Positions 22,810 to 34,858 of a stretch of 64,000 nt of DNA are shown piece by piece. Below the pieces are notes generated by a model. The model was not told the origin of the DNA and searched no databases. It was given only the letters and a program-made list of their open reading frames with translations. Position 1 is the stretch's first letter, and every line of letters starts with the position of its first letter. The translations under genes and the position numbers were made by a program. Source of the DNA: Astragalus membranaceus (Eukaryota; Streptophyta; Magnoliopsida; Fabales; Fabaceae); the NCBI GenBank assembly GCA_039519185.1, contig CM076850.1, forward strand, positions 158,578,462-158,642,461, in the 5' to 3' direction.

Positions 22810-23455
22810 ATCTAAAATGAATACCTCTAAAAATAATGATGCCAGCGGTTCATATGTTAATTTTGATTACCCCGTTAATCAAGCTGAGGAGGATGCTGAG
22901 GATGACTGGGAAACTCCACCGGAATTGATGAGAATGGTTGAGCAAGAAGAAAAGGTTATTCAGCCACATGGGGAAACTATTGAGATCATCAATTTAGGCA
23001 CAGAGGGCGAAAAGAAAGAAGTCAAGGTTGGCACTTCAATGAAAAATAGTGAGCATGAGAAGTTGGTTCAACTCCCGCGTGACTACATTGATGTCTTTGC
23101 ATGGTCGTATGAAGATATGCCCGGGTTAGATGCTGATATAGTGGTGCACAAGCTGCCAGTCAAGCCTGAGTGCCCTCCAGTTAAACAGAAGTTAAGGAGG
23201 ATGAAGCCTGAGATGTCTTTAAAGATCAGAGACGAAGTGAAGAAACAATTTGACGCTGGTTTCCTAGACGTAGCCAAGTATCCACAGTGGGTCGCTAACA
23301 TTGTGCCAGTGCCCAAAAAAGATGGAAAAGTTAGAATGTGTGTTGATTACAGAGATCTGAATCGTGCCAGTCCCAAAGACGATTTTCCCTTGCCTCATAT
23401 TGATGTCCTAGTAGACAGCACAGCACAGCACTCCCTTTTCTCCTTCATGGACAGG
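22810..23455 (+). CDS. pol: Ogre reverse transcriptase, N-terminal part
   Basis: Continues the PR frame after the intron; the first ATG is at 22817. An acidic linker is followed by the conserved lead-in to RT (DYIDVFAWSYEDMPGLD, PPVKQKLRRMKPEM) and the first RT blocks (VANIVPVPKKDGKVRMCVDY, RDLNRASPKDDFPLPHIDVL), ending FSFMD. At 23456 the nested element's LTR begins. RT resumes at 34854-34859 with YSGYNQIKMAPED in the same phase, because element plus one target copy is 11403 nt, a multiple of three. Confidence 0.9.
23451..23455. other. Target site duplication, left copy
   Basis: ACAGG immediately precedes TGTTGCGCCC. Its partner is ACGGG at 34854-34858, one mismatch. The uninterrupted family sequence has a glycine codon here, so ACGGG is probably the original. 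Confidence 0.75.
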
Positions 23456-26229
23456 TGTTGCGCCCGAAAAAGTCCCCGAGGGAGAACCTTCCTCGTTCAC
23501 AACTTTTTCTAAGACAATGAAGCCGCCGCCAATATTTATTAAGGAAAATATTAGGAAAACCTTTTTTGGAAAAGCGATTGGTCTTGCGAAACTAGAGAAT
23601 AGGGTTCGGGGGTCGGTTACGCGTAGGGAAGGTGTTAGCACCCCACACGTCCTCTCTACTGAGAGGGAACCTTTAATTAAATGTGTGATTTTAGTGTGTT
23701 GACTTGAAAATACTTGATTTTGCCTCTCTACTTCTTATTGAAAAATTCTTAATGAATATCTTTATTTATTATGAAAAAAGGGGAAAAAAGGTTTTTTTAG
23801 AAAAAAAGTGTTTGACGGGACATGGCCCGCTCCTACGTATCTCCCGGTGCGATGGAGAACTCAAAGCTACGTAGTTCTTCTTTGTCTTTTTGAAAAGTTT
23901 TTGTTTTTTATCTTTTTTAGTGAGTTTTCGAAATAGGACGAGCATTTAGTGAATGATTAAACTAACCAAGGTTATGGGTAATCACCGCTAAATACTCTAG
24001 AAAATGAGGGTCAATACCACTAGTCAGACGAACGAAGGTTCCGATTGACTATTAGTAGCAACCCGTTTTTATTTGCTCTTTTGAAAGTGGTCTTTGAAAG
24101 TGATTGATTGCACGATGATCAAGCTAACAAAGGTTATGAGTGATCATCGCTTGTTGTTCTTTTGGGAAAAAGACATTGCAACCAATGGCTAGACGAACAA
24201 AGGTTCCGATTAGCCACTAGCGACAATGGGTTGAAAATGTTTTTAGAAAGGAAAAGGTTTTCGTTCTGAAAATGATCTTGGTTTGCAAAAGTGATTCTTT
24301 TTGTTACGAAAATAACTCTTTTCTTTTTGTTATGCAAATGCTAATTTTTATGGTTGCGAAAAGGATTTTTATTTGCTGCGCTTGACGAGAACGTGACTCG
24401 CTCCTACGTATCCCGAATGGGAATCAAAGCGACGTAGTTCTAAGTTGTCTAGAAAAAGGTTTTTGTTTTTTTATCTTCTTTAATAGCGAAAATTGAGCTT
24501 TCATGATGATCAATCGAGCAAAGGCTCCAAGTGACCACCATTAGCACTCCATTGTTAATAATCATGCAAGCAAAGGCTTCGCAAGACTACTAACAAAGTT
24601 TTTGATTTAGTAAAAATCTTTAGGAAAATTAGGCGTTCATGATGATCAATTGAGCAAAGGCTCCAAGTGATCGCCACTGGTACCTCATTGTTAATAATCA
24701 TGCAAGCAAAGGCTTCGCAAGACTACTTAACAAAGTTTGATTTTGAAGAGTTTTCGCAATTGGATTGATTCTCGTTTAGGGAAAAGAAAATCTGTTATTT
24801 TGGAAAAAAGGTTGGTGAGAAAAAGGTTTACTTAGGGGAAAGAAGTATGTTTGTATTTATTTTAATTTAGAAATTGTTTGTTTTAAATAGGGATTTTAGG
24901 ACATGATCCGTAACGGTTCATTTGTAGTCCTAAAAAGCTGACTAATCCGACTGTACAGTCGACTTAATCCCCTATTTATATTTTTGAAATTTTTATAAAA
25001 TAATTTGTGTATTTAAAAAATTAATGACGACACTAACAATTAATAAAGCGTAAAGTTAATAAATAAATAACTATACATATAAATAAATAAATGAATAAAT
25101 AATAAATAATTATTTACATAGATAAATAAACAATATAAATAATAAATAAGTATGTACATAAATAAACAGTATACATAATAAATAAATATATACAAAAAAT
25201 AAATAAATAAATTAAATAAATAAATGCAAAACTAACCTCCAGCTGATCAATGCGATCAACGCCGAAACGGACCGAGCAATCTGACCATATCAGCCGCGAA
25301 CCGGACTCCTATCTGGTCCGTTTTCACCCGAAAACCACCAAGTAAAGGACCTCAACGGCCATCCCAAAAATAACTAAAGACGGGCTTTTAATCTAACGGA
25401 CTGCAAAAGCTAGTCCAAAAGAATTAAAGACATGCTTTTAATCTAATGGGCTGCAAATGCTAGCCCAAAAGATCACTTACCCCATCAATCACCCACGTCC
25501 ATAGCCTTTGCATCTCCATCTCTTTTATAGCCAAAGGCTAGGTAGTTCTTGTTTCTCCCAAGCAATGTGGGACTAAAACAACATAGAAAAGCAATTTTCG
25601 TTTTTCTCAAACCAGCCATATTGACAACGCGATTTCGGATTCGTTAACCGTTGGATCATCGTTGTTTTTTGACACCAGGTTCATGAGACATCTATCTTCA
25701 CTTCTACCGTTCGGATCGTCGAAACGAGGTCTGAGGAGAGAGAAATTGCCTTCGCAAAAGTAGAAAAAACCACTCCCATTTTTCTCAAACCAGCCACCGT
25801 ACAAGCGCGATTCTGGATTCGTTAACCGTTGGATCATCGTTGTTTTTTGACACCAAGTTCATGAGACATCCATCTTCACTTTCACCGGTCGGATCGTCGA
25901 AATGATGTCCGAAGAGAGAGAAATCACCTTTGCAAAGTAGCTGCAGTTTTGGGTACTTGGTCTATTTTTGTATTTTTGTAACTTTGACATTCTTGGGCCA
26001 AGTCATGTACATGGACATTCTCCTTTTTTTTTGTAATAATAATCTTTTATTGCACCTCCCCTTTTTTATTTTCTTTTGTAATTTGTATTATTTCTTATCT
26101 ATTTTATTTTTTATTTTCGTTTTTTTAATTAAAGATATTGTAACAAGAAAAATAAATTAAATCTACTATGTAATTTTTGTGTTGAAAGTTAGGGTTTGGA
26201 CCTAAGCCGGACGAAATTGGGGTATGACA
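23456..26229 (-). repeat. Nested Ogre relative, 3' LTR
   Basis: 2774 bp. The first 365 bp match 32394-32760 at roughly 95%, the middle (23880-24480) does not align with the other LTR, and 24490-25975 matches 33310-34830 almost perfectly. It has about 250 bp near its right end (25980-26215) that the other LTR lacks. It includes two CTACGTA cassettes (23811-23880, 24380-24445), a twofold 140-bp repeat (24500-24740), an (AAATA)n-rich segment (25060-25230) and a second duplication of about 190 bp (25600-25930). Confidence 0.88.
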
Positions 26230-26243
26230 GCTGCCCCTCTTTA
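26230..26243 (-). other. Nested element polypurine tract
   Basis: On the minus strand AAAGAGGGGCAGC directly precedes the LTR start TGTCATACCCC, as required for plus-strand priming. This fixes the orientation of the element. Confidence 0.85.
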
Positions 26244-27059
26244 TTTGGATTTTACCAAGAAATATGAATTGCGCGAGACATATTTCGAAGGTAAAATAGA
26301 AATAAAGAATTGAGAAATTATACCAATTTTGTCCATTTGGAGAAATCCGAATTTTCTTTCTTCTTTTTTTTTTTTGTTTTTTTTTGGAAAGATAGACACT
26401 TTCGTGTTGGTGCGAAAATAGTAAATGAACACTGACGTGCGGACTGAAAGGTAAAATGGGCACTTGGCGTGCAGACAGAAAAGTAAAATGGGCACTTGGC
26501 GTGCAGAAAGCGGTAAATTGCCCAGACTGGCTAAAAACCTGTAATCCTTAAACGAACTCTTGACGAATCCGAGTTTGCACGTGGCTTTGAGGAGCACGCT
26601 CTTCCTGTTGGCCTTTTCGAGCGACCGGGGGGATCGTTATCAGCTCCGGAACTGATATACTGATCAATGCACGACGTCCGCTGTATCTTAGGCTTGATAC
26701 AACTATTCCGTTGAACCTCACATGGGGCTGCGGTCCATCGCGTTGCTCGTACACGATGTGAGACCTGGGCAGAAGGGAGCGATGATCTCTGTGCTCCGAT
26801 CCGCAATGCGCGCTTGAGCGCTTTCTTTTCTTTTCTCTCTTTCTTTTCTATTTCTCTCTTTTCTTTTTTTTTCTCTTTCTGAACTCCCAACTTGGGGAAC
26901 ATTTTCTGGAATCTGGGGGCGAGGGCTAACACCGAAGTGCTCATCCTCTTTTGTACCTGTAGCTGAAAATGAACAAATGCAATGCAAATGCCATGATTGC
27001 TGTTTTCTTTTTTTCTTATGATGAATGATGAGTTTCTTATTTCCTTTGTCTATGTCGGT

Positions 27060-27302
27060 TGAATGCATGATCTTCTACTGTTCCTATATGCTTGATGGAT
27101 GCAATGATTTTCCTTTTCTTCTCTTGTCTGTACGCAATGCATGATTTTTCTTTTTCTTTCGCTTATGAATGCATGATTTTCTACTGTTCTTATATGCTTG
27201 ATGAATGCAATGGTTTTCCTTTTCTTCTCTTGTCTGTACGCAATGCATGATTTTTCTTTTTCTTTCGCTTATGAATGCATGATTTTCTACTGTTCTTATA
27301 TG
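27060..27302. repeat. 117-bp direct repeat, two copies and a part
   Basis: The stretch from GATTTTCTACTGTTC through TTCGCTTATGAATGCAT occurs at about 27068-27175 and again at 27172-27290, then begins a third time at 27281, with very few differences. Confidence 0.85.
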
Positions 27303-30300
27303 CTTTTTCTCTTTCTCTAGCTTCTCTTCTTTCTTTTCCTTTCTTTTCTTTTCTTTTTGTTGCTCTCTTGGCTCTTTTCTTTTCTCTCTTTTGGCTTCTC
27401 TTTTTGCTCTCTTAAGAATGCGAATGCAAAGCTCATGTATTTTAATGCAAAGGAAACTTTCTCTTCCCCCTTTTTTTTTTTTTGGGAAAAATGATGAATA
27501 ACATGAAATGATGAATGACATGGGATGTTCGAGCTTTCTTTTCTTTTATGAGATGCAAGTATTAATGTGATGCAACTGTATTGCTTTGATGTTTGATGCG
27601 AATGTATGCGGTGATTGATGCTTTGATGAATGAAATGCTCCTGTTCTAACTTCTGTTTATTTCTTTTTGCTTCTTCTATGAAATGCAAACATTAATATGA
27701 TGCGTATGCACTGCTTTAATGTTTGATGATTGAATGACGAAGGAATGCTTGTGAAATGATGAATGATATGGAATGCTGGATGACAGGGAATGTTTTTGTG
27801 TTGCTTTTGTGGTTTCTTTTCTTTGTTTTCTTTTTGCGTTCTTTGCTTTTTCTATGGAATATCTGATGCAAAATGTAATGCTCTAATGATGAATGACATG
27901 CAATGATTTTGTTCTTTTCCCTTTTTTATGAAGTGCGAACATTAATATGATGCCAATGCAATGAAAAGATTTCTGCTTTTTCTTCTTTACTATTTTCTTC
28001 TATGAAATGCAAGTATTAATATGGTGCAACTGATGTGGAACGCTTTCTCTTTTTACTATGTGATGAATGCACAAAATGTGAAGATGCAAATGTAATGCTT
28101 TGATGCAAATGCTATAATGAATAGATTGAGATGCCTAGATGCGTGAGGTAGACATTTTTGTGATGATGAAATGCGAGACTTTGAATGCAAGGAATTGAGA
28201 TGACTATTGCCCATTCTGTTGAAAAATTGAATTTGATTCAAACTCCGGTGTTCTCAAGGTTTTTATTTACAAACAACCTCATTTGTTTTCTCCTTCTTTC
28301 CATGATGACTGAATTTTAGATATCACGTAAACAACTTGTGTTCTCTCTTTTTGAAGCATTGTCTAGTAAGCATGCATAAGAGTGCAAATGTGAATGGATG
28401 AGTCAGTTAACTTGGAATTGGTTTAGGGCATGGACATTTATGGCAAGTGAAGGAATGACCGACATGGCTATTGCCGAAGCTTGTGAGGGATCAAGAGATA
28501 CAAGATTGCCCCAATTCAGGTCTTTGATGAGTGAATAGCTTTCCCCTGTCTAGTGGTGACAACGACTAGGGGTGTAGAAGATGATGAATTGGGAACGCTT
28601 CGGCTCTTGGGATGAAAGCTGGAATGAAAGGGGTTTTGCCTCAACCCACAGAATTTGATGTTGCCCCAGTCAGAATGACAAGGTCTTGTTTAGGATAGTG
28701 AGTTGAGAGATTGCCCCGGTGAGGTTTTTATGGGAATGAATGAGGTGAAGGAAATGGGAATGCACTTGCCCCACTTTGGAATGACCTTGACAACTGGAAT
28801 GACATGGGATGGGCATTGAACAGACTTTCCCAAGACTAGGGTGTGTGGGTGGTGAAGAGAATGCCCCAACTTTTGGGTCTGAGTGGTATTCTCAGTGCAA
28901 ATCTTTGGTCCTCTACTGATGTCTTGACTTTTGGTGCGAAAGAATCCTTACCTGGTGATCACTAAACCTTGTTTTAATGCATCTTGAATGTGCTTTGGAG
29001 TGCAAGTCCCTCCTTTTTTTTTTATTTTGTCAGCTTTCTTTTTTCTGACTGTTCGTTTTTGTTTCCTCAGTTCTCTTTTTTTCTGAGGGTTTGTTCTTTC
29101 TTGATCAGCTTTCTTTTTTCTGATCATTTTTTCTTTTGAGCAAACACATTGTACATAGATAAGCTTGTTCGTCCTAAGATTAGAATTCGAGTGAACAAAA
29201 GCAACCGGTCATTGATCGGAATGGACTTTTCGGGATTGTGGTGTTTTGTGGAGGAAGGAGGGTTAGGCTTAATGAAGTGTTTGAGGCTAATGGGAGGATG
29301 AGTTTTGTTCGGCGTTGATTGACGGTTAATGGTCTCTGATGAAGATGGTTATTGGGCTTGTTTGGGCTTTGTTAAAGCAAATTCGTGTCTCATGGTAGAA
29401 TGACTAAGGGGTTTGATGTTGAGGCCAAAGGAAGTGTTTGAAGGTTTATGAAATCAGGTGTTGGAATGATGAAGTGTTTGAAGGTCTATTTAGACAAGGA
29501 TCTCTTGTATTTTGTGGTAACATGTACCAGCTCACCACATATTTTCTTTTGTTTTGGGATTTTCATTTTTGAATCCCCTTTTTTTCTCTTTTTCCTTTTT
29601 TTTTTATGATTCTGTTCCTTTTTCGACTCGGGTGAGCTGATAAAAAGTGATGCACTGTTTTTTATTTGGGGTGATCCTTGTCTAGGGTGATTTTGGTTTT
29701 TCTTGGCTCAAGGTGGGTAGGAAAGGGACTTTCTGGGATTTTGGGGTTTTTGAGGAGATGGCCAAACTTCATTTCAAATCCCGATTGCTTATTTCTATAA
29801 GACTTAACTTTAGAACAATAATTTGTCTATCTTCATGTGTTTGCTCTTTTTTTCCTTTTTTGTGCCCTAATTTTTGCCTGGACCGCTCTTTGTGAGTTTT
29901 CAGTCCACCGGGCGCTCCTTTTTGCCTAGGCCGCCCTTTGCGGGTTTTCAACCTAGCGAGCTTGTTTTCTTGTTTATTATATTATTATTATTATTATTTT
30001 GAGAGACTTGCACTGAAGGAAAATGATATTAATCAAGGGGAATTAATGATCACAGACTTGCCCCAGCATGGAGGACTTGAACCAAAAGTCAAATACGCAC
30101 TGATGGGGAGAATATGCACTTTATGGGTGGACGGGGCGGGATTAGACTTGGACGGGAAACTGTGGTAAGGGAGGAAAACCAACGGACTCAAACAAGAGAA
30201 TGTACTCATAGCATGCACGCTCATTAGAAGAATGCTTCACAGAGAGTTAACATCAGTTAAAAATTTGTTTTTTCTTTGATACACTATTTCAGTCTTTTGT

Positions 30301-30639
30301 CATGGATGGGATGCAGTGCTTTTGAAAAACTGAGTGCCTTGGAACACCTTGAGTTTGCAACCAAGTAAGGATAAACTTTTTCAAAAAGGATGATTGTTTC
30401 GCAAGAACGTCTCGCTTCTCATCACAACTCTTATTTTATGTAATGAATGAATGAACAAATTATGATATGCAAGTATGATGCAAATGTGTGGAGAATGACC
30501 ACTCGAAGAGCGTGGCTTATTCTAAATAATTTTGTTATTTTTAATGCAAGACAAAACATGGAATGCCAATGCGAATGATGCAAGAATGATGCCCCTTTTT
30601 TTTCAAAATGATTTTTGATTTTGATTTTTTATTTTTTTA

Positions 30640-30890
30640 TTTTTTAGAGGCGAGACAAGGTACGAAATACCAATGCCCCCTTTTTCTTTTGAATGATGAA
30701 AGATGCAGGAATGATGTTTCTTTTTTTTCTAAATGATGATTTTTTAGAGGCAAGGCAAAGTATGAAATGCCAACGCCCCCTTTTTCTTTCGAATGATGAA
30801 AGATGCAGGAATGATGCTTTTCTCTAAATGATGATGATTTTTTTTTTAGAGGCAAGGCAAGGTATGAAATGCCAATGCCCCTTCCTTTTT
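30640..30890. repeat. Three tandem units of about 100 bp
   Basis: Each unit has TTTTTTAGAGGC(G/A)AG(A/G)CAA, GTA(C/T)GAAAT(A/G)CCAA.GCCCC, a T-rich run and GAATGATGAAAGATGCAGGAATGATG. Units start at about 30642, 30740 and 30840; the last is shorter. It lies in the non-coding interior of the nested Ogre relative. Confidence 0.8.
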
Positions 30891-32372
30891 TGAAAGATGC
30901 ATGTATGGAGGAATGATGTATTTGAACCAAAGTGATGAGGTTAATGAAATGATGCATGAATGCTACATTTTGAATAAATTTGATGATGATTTTTATTCAT
31001 GATTATGAATGAAATGCTTTCTTGTTTTCATTTTTGTGCAATGAAATGCATGATGCTCACAATGATTTTTTTGTTTTTTAGTTTTGGAACATGATTTTGA
31101 AAATTATTTGGAGATGCAAATGATTTATTGGAAAAAAGGTTTTAGAAAAATGTGCTTGACGGGGTATGACCCGTTCCTACGTATCCCCATTGTAATGAGG
31201 AATCAAAGCTTACGTAGTTCTACTGTGTCTTTTTTTGAAATAATGCTTATGCATGGATGTCTCGTCTTGGATGAACTTGACGAGGATTTTTTTTTGCATG
31301 ATTATAAATGAAATGCTTATGCTATGCAGATGATAATTGTTTTTGTTTTATCTTTATGGGATGAAAGGTAATGCAAGATGAATGTTTTTTTTTTTCAAAC
31401 TTTTGTTAGATGCAAATGCAATGGTGCGAAACGATGTGAATGCGAAATGATGTGGATGCGAAATGATGTGGATGTGAAATGATGTGTCATTTACATAAAA
31501 AGAGGGTAAGAAAATAAGGATATTATTTTCTACGATTTTGAAATAGAGTTTAAGAAAAAGAAATGCCTAAACTAATGCAACAAACAAAGGCGTGCCCCCG
31601 TGTCCTACAAAGGGTGGGAATACTAGGGTCTAAAGTCGACGAAAGGGGTAATCCTCCCATGTAGGTTCTAATCACTTCCTTACAATGGCAACCAAGAGCT
31701 AAAGTCTCTCTCATGATGGCACCCACAATCGTAGAAAGCTACCGAGTGTGAGGCATCATGACAAAGCGTACTCTTGGGCGGAACTTTCATGAGAGCCATA
31801 CAGACAAAGGTCTACGAATGGCAGTCACTAATCGTTCCCACTCTCCTAGGTTTTTGTTCAGACCTTGGGTTTTAGGCCCCACTCAATGCTCACAAGTATA
31901 GGATGTGAAGTGTGTGTCGAGGGCACAACACCTAGGAATAACTACCCTTCCCCACCTGCAAATGAAAATCCAGAGCAGTCCAGACAAATAGCATGTTGTT
32001 TATCCTAGGGTTCAATATCGATCCAATATAAACTAATCTAGGGTGCCAATAACAATGCACTACTTACCTCAAGAAAGGGAGCAAAGAAAAAGGGGACATG
32101 ATAAGAAAGGGGAAGTATGCATGTGCTTACCATAGGAAAGGGAGCAGAGAAGAAGGGGACATGATAAGAAAGGGGAAGAAATGCATGAGGGAACTAAGCA
32201 AAGAAGTAACTATCTATTGCAAAAGCAAACATAGAATAAGAATGCACATGGATGTAACATGCTTATGAAAAAGGAAAAAGAAGAGAGGCAAAACAAGATA
32301 TTCAAATCAATCATATAAACCACACATTTAATTAATTAGGCTTGACCCACTTTTGAAAAAATGTTTTTTAGT

Positions 32373-32391
32373 GTCCCCAGTGAAGTCGCCA
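32373..32391 (-). other. Nested element primer binding site
   Basis: The minus strand reads TGGCGACTTCACTGGGGAC, identical to the host Ogre PBS at 15670-15688 and two bases from the LTR end at 32394. Confidence 0.88.
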
Positions 32392-32393
32392 GC

Positions 32394-34853
32394 TGTTGCG
32401 CCCGAAAAAGTCCCCGAAGGAAAACCTTCCTCGTTCACAACTTTTCCTAAGACAATGAAGCCGCCACCAATATTTATTAAGGAAAATATTAGGAAAACCT
32501 TTTTTGGAAAGCGATTGGTCTTGCAAAACTAGAGAATAGGGTTCGGGGGTCGGTTACGCGCAGGGAAGGTGTTAGCACCCCACACGTCCTCTCTACTGAG
32601 AGGGAACCTTTAATTAAATGTGTGGTTTTAGTGTGTTGACTTGAAAATACTTAATTTTGCCTCTCCACTTCTTATTGAAAAAATCTTAATGAAAATCTTT
32701 ATTTATTATGAAAAAGGGGGAAAAATGGTTTTTTAGAAAAAAGTGCTTGACGGGACATGGCCCGCTCCTACGTATCTCCAGGTGCGATGGAGAATTCAAA
32801 GCTACGTAGTTCTTCTGTGTAGAAAATGTTTGTGGGTTGGTGTTTTTTAATGTAGGGGTTTTAGGACTGTGTGATCTGTGTTGGAGGACCACTGGGGGTC
32901 TGAAGGAGCACTGGGGCTCTGAAGGGCCACTGAGGGCTGAAGGAGCGCTGGGGCTCTGTGGGACCACAGTTCACTTATCTTAAAACGATGATTAACCCGG
33001 CCGTACGATCGACTTAATCCCCTACTTTGAAAATAAGACTTTTGCTTTTGAAATGAAGGAGATCTGTTTGTATATTCTTTAATTTTAGAAATTGTTTATT
33101 TTTGCGCTTGACAGGGGCGTGGCCCTGCTCCTACGTATCTCCGGGTGGAGAATCAAAGGCGACGTAGTTCTAGGTTCTTCTGAAAATAATTGTTGAAAAC
33201 TTATTGTGAAAATGATTTTTATTTGTTATGCTTGACGGGATGTGGCCCGCTCCTACGTATCTCCTGGTGCGATGGAGAATTCAAAGCTACGTAGTTCTTC
33301 TGTGTTTGGAAAATGGTTTTTTGTTTTTTATCTTGTTTAATTGTGAGAATTGAGCTTTCATGATGATCAATTGAGCAAAGGCTCCAAGTGACCACCATTA
33401 GCACTCCATTGTTAATAATCATGCAAGCAAAGGCTTCGCAAGACTACTAACAAAGTTTTTGATTTAGTGAAAATCTTTAGGAAAATTAGGCGTTCATGAT
33501 GATCAATTGAGCAAAGGCTCCAAGTGATCGCCACTGGTACCTCATTGTTAATAATCATGCAAGCAAAGGCTTCGCAAGACTACTTAACAAAGTTTGATTT
33601 TGAAGAGTTTTCGCAATTGGATTGATTCTCGTTTAGGGAAAAGAAAATCTGTTATTTTGGAAAAAAGGTTGGTGAGAAAAAGGTTTACTTAGGGGAAAGA
33701 AGTATGTTTGTATTTATTTTAATTTAGAAATTGTTTGTTTTAAATAGGGATTTTAGGACATGATCCGTAACGGTTCATTTGTAGTCCTAAAAAGCTGACT
33801 AATCCGACTGTACAGTCGACTTAATCCCCTATTTATATTTTTGAAATTTTTATAAAATAATTTGTGTATTTAAAAAATTAATGACGACACTAACAATTAA
33901 TAAAGCGTAAAGTTAATAAATAAATAACTATACATATAAATAAATAAATGAATAAATAATAAATAATTATTTACATAGATAAATAAACAATATAAATAAT
34001 AAATAAGTATGTACATAAATAAACAGTATACATAATAAATAAATATATACAAAAAATAAATAAATAAATTAAATAAATAAATGCAAAACTAACCTCCAGC
34101 TGATCAATGCGATCAACGCCGAAACGGACCGAGCAATCTGACCATATCAGCTGCGAACCGGACTCCTATCTGGTCCGTTTTCACCCGAAAACCACCAAGT
34201 AAAGGACCTCAACGGCCATCCCAAAAATAACTAAAGACGGGCTTTTAATCTAACGGACTGCAAAAGCTAGTCCAAAAGAATTAAAGACAGGCTTTTAATC
34301 TAATGGGCTGCAAATGCTAGCCCAAAAGATCACTTACCCCATCAATCACCCATGTCCATAGCCTTTGCATCTCCATCTCTTTTATAGCCAAAGGCTAGGT
34401 AGTTCTTGTTTCTCCCAAGCAATGTGGGACTAAAACAACATAGAAAAGCAATTTTCGTTTTTCTCAAACCAGCCATATTGACAACGCGATTTCGGATTCG
34501 TTAACCGTTGGATCATCGTTGTTTTTTTGACACCAGGTTCATGAGACATCTATCTTCACTTCTACCGTTCGGATCGTCGAAACGAGGTCTGAGGAGAGAG
34601 AAATTGCCTTCGCAAAAGTAGAAAAAACCACTCCCATTTTTCTCAAACCAGCCACCGTACAAGCGCGATTCTGGATTCGTTAACCGTTGGATCATCGTTG
34701 TTTTTTGACACCAAGTTCATGAGACATCCATCTTCACTTTCACCGGTCGGATCGTCGAAATGATGTCCGAAGAGAGAGAAATCACCTTTGCAAAGTAGCT
34801 GCAGTTTTGGGTACTTGGTCTATTTTTGTATTTTTGTAAATTGGGGTATGACA
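32394..34853 (-). repeat. Nested Ogre relative, 5' LTR
   Basis: 2460 bp, starting TGTTGCGCCCG and ending GGGGTATGACA on the plus strand. It has three CTACGTA cassettes (32746-32815, 33103-33172, 33228-33300). A G-rich stretch of repeated 'GGAGCACTGGGGCTCTGAAGG'-like words at 32880-32965 is absent from the other LTR. It lacks about 250 bp near its right end. See the 3' LTR for the alignment pattern. Confidence 0.88.
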
Positions 34854-34858
34854 ACGGG
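34854..34858. other. Target site duplication, right copy
   Basis: ACGGG directly follows the LTR terminus ...TATGACA. Left partner ACAGG at 23451-23455. Confidence 0.75.

Larger units (their letters stand above)
26230..32393 (-). other. Non-coding interior of the nested Ogre relative
   Basis: No gag-pol domain is found in any frame. The region from about 27000 to 31500 is dominated by GAATGATG, GATGAATGC and TTCTTTT words on the plus strand. Direct repeats occur at 27060-27302 (117-bp period) and 30640-30890 (about 100-bp period). Around 28480-28890, TTGCCCCA words recur. 31560-32390 is homologous to the Ogre leader and ends with the PBS complement. Open frames of 60-145 codons here are Lys/Glu- or Phe/Ser-rich products of the low complexity. 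A CTACGTA cassette also lies at 31150-31222. Confidence 0.8.
23456..34853 (-). mobile_element. Non-autonomous Ogre relative nested in the Ogre RT
   Basis: 11,398 bp in the opposite orientation to its host. Minus-strand order: LTR 34853-32394, PBS 32391-32373, 6164 bp of non-coding interior, polypurine tract 26243-26230, LTR 26229-23456. Termini TGTCATACCCC/GGGCGCAACA are those of the host Ogre. It is flanked by 5-bp target copies with one mismatch. The interior keeps the Ogre leader near the PBS but no gag, PR, RT or INT. Such an element would depend on an autonomous Ogre. Its insertion destroys the reading frame of one. Confidence 0.9.

Noticed and set aside
27084..27688. Lys/Glu-rich frames on the minus strand
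   Set aside because: They are products of TTCTTTT low-complexity repeats in the non-coding interior of the nested element.
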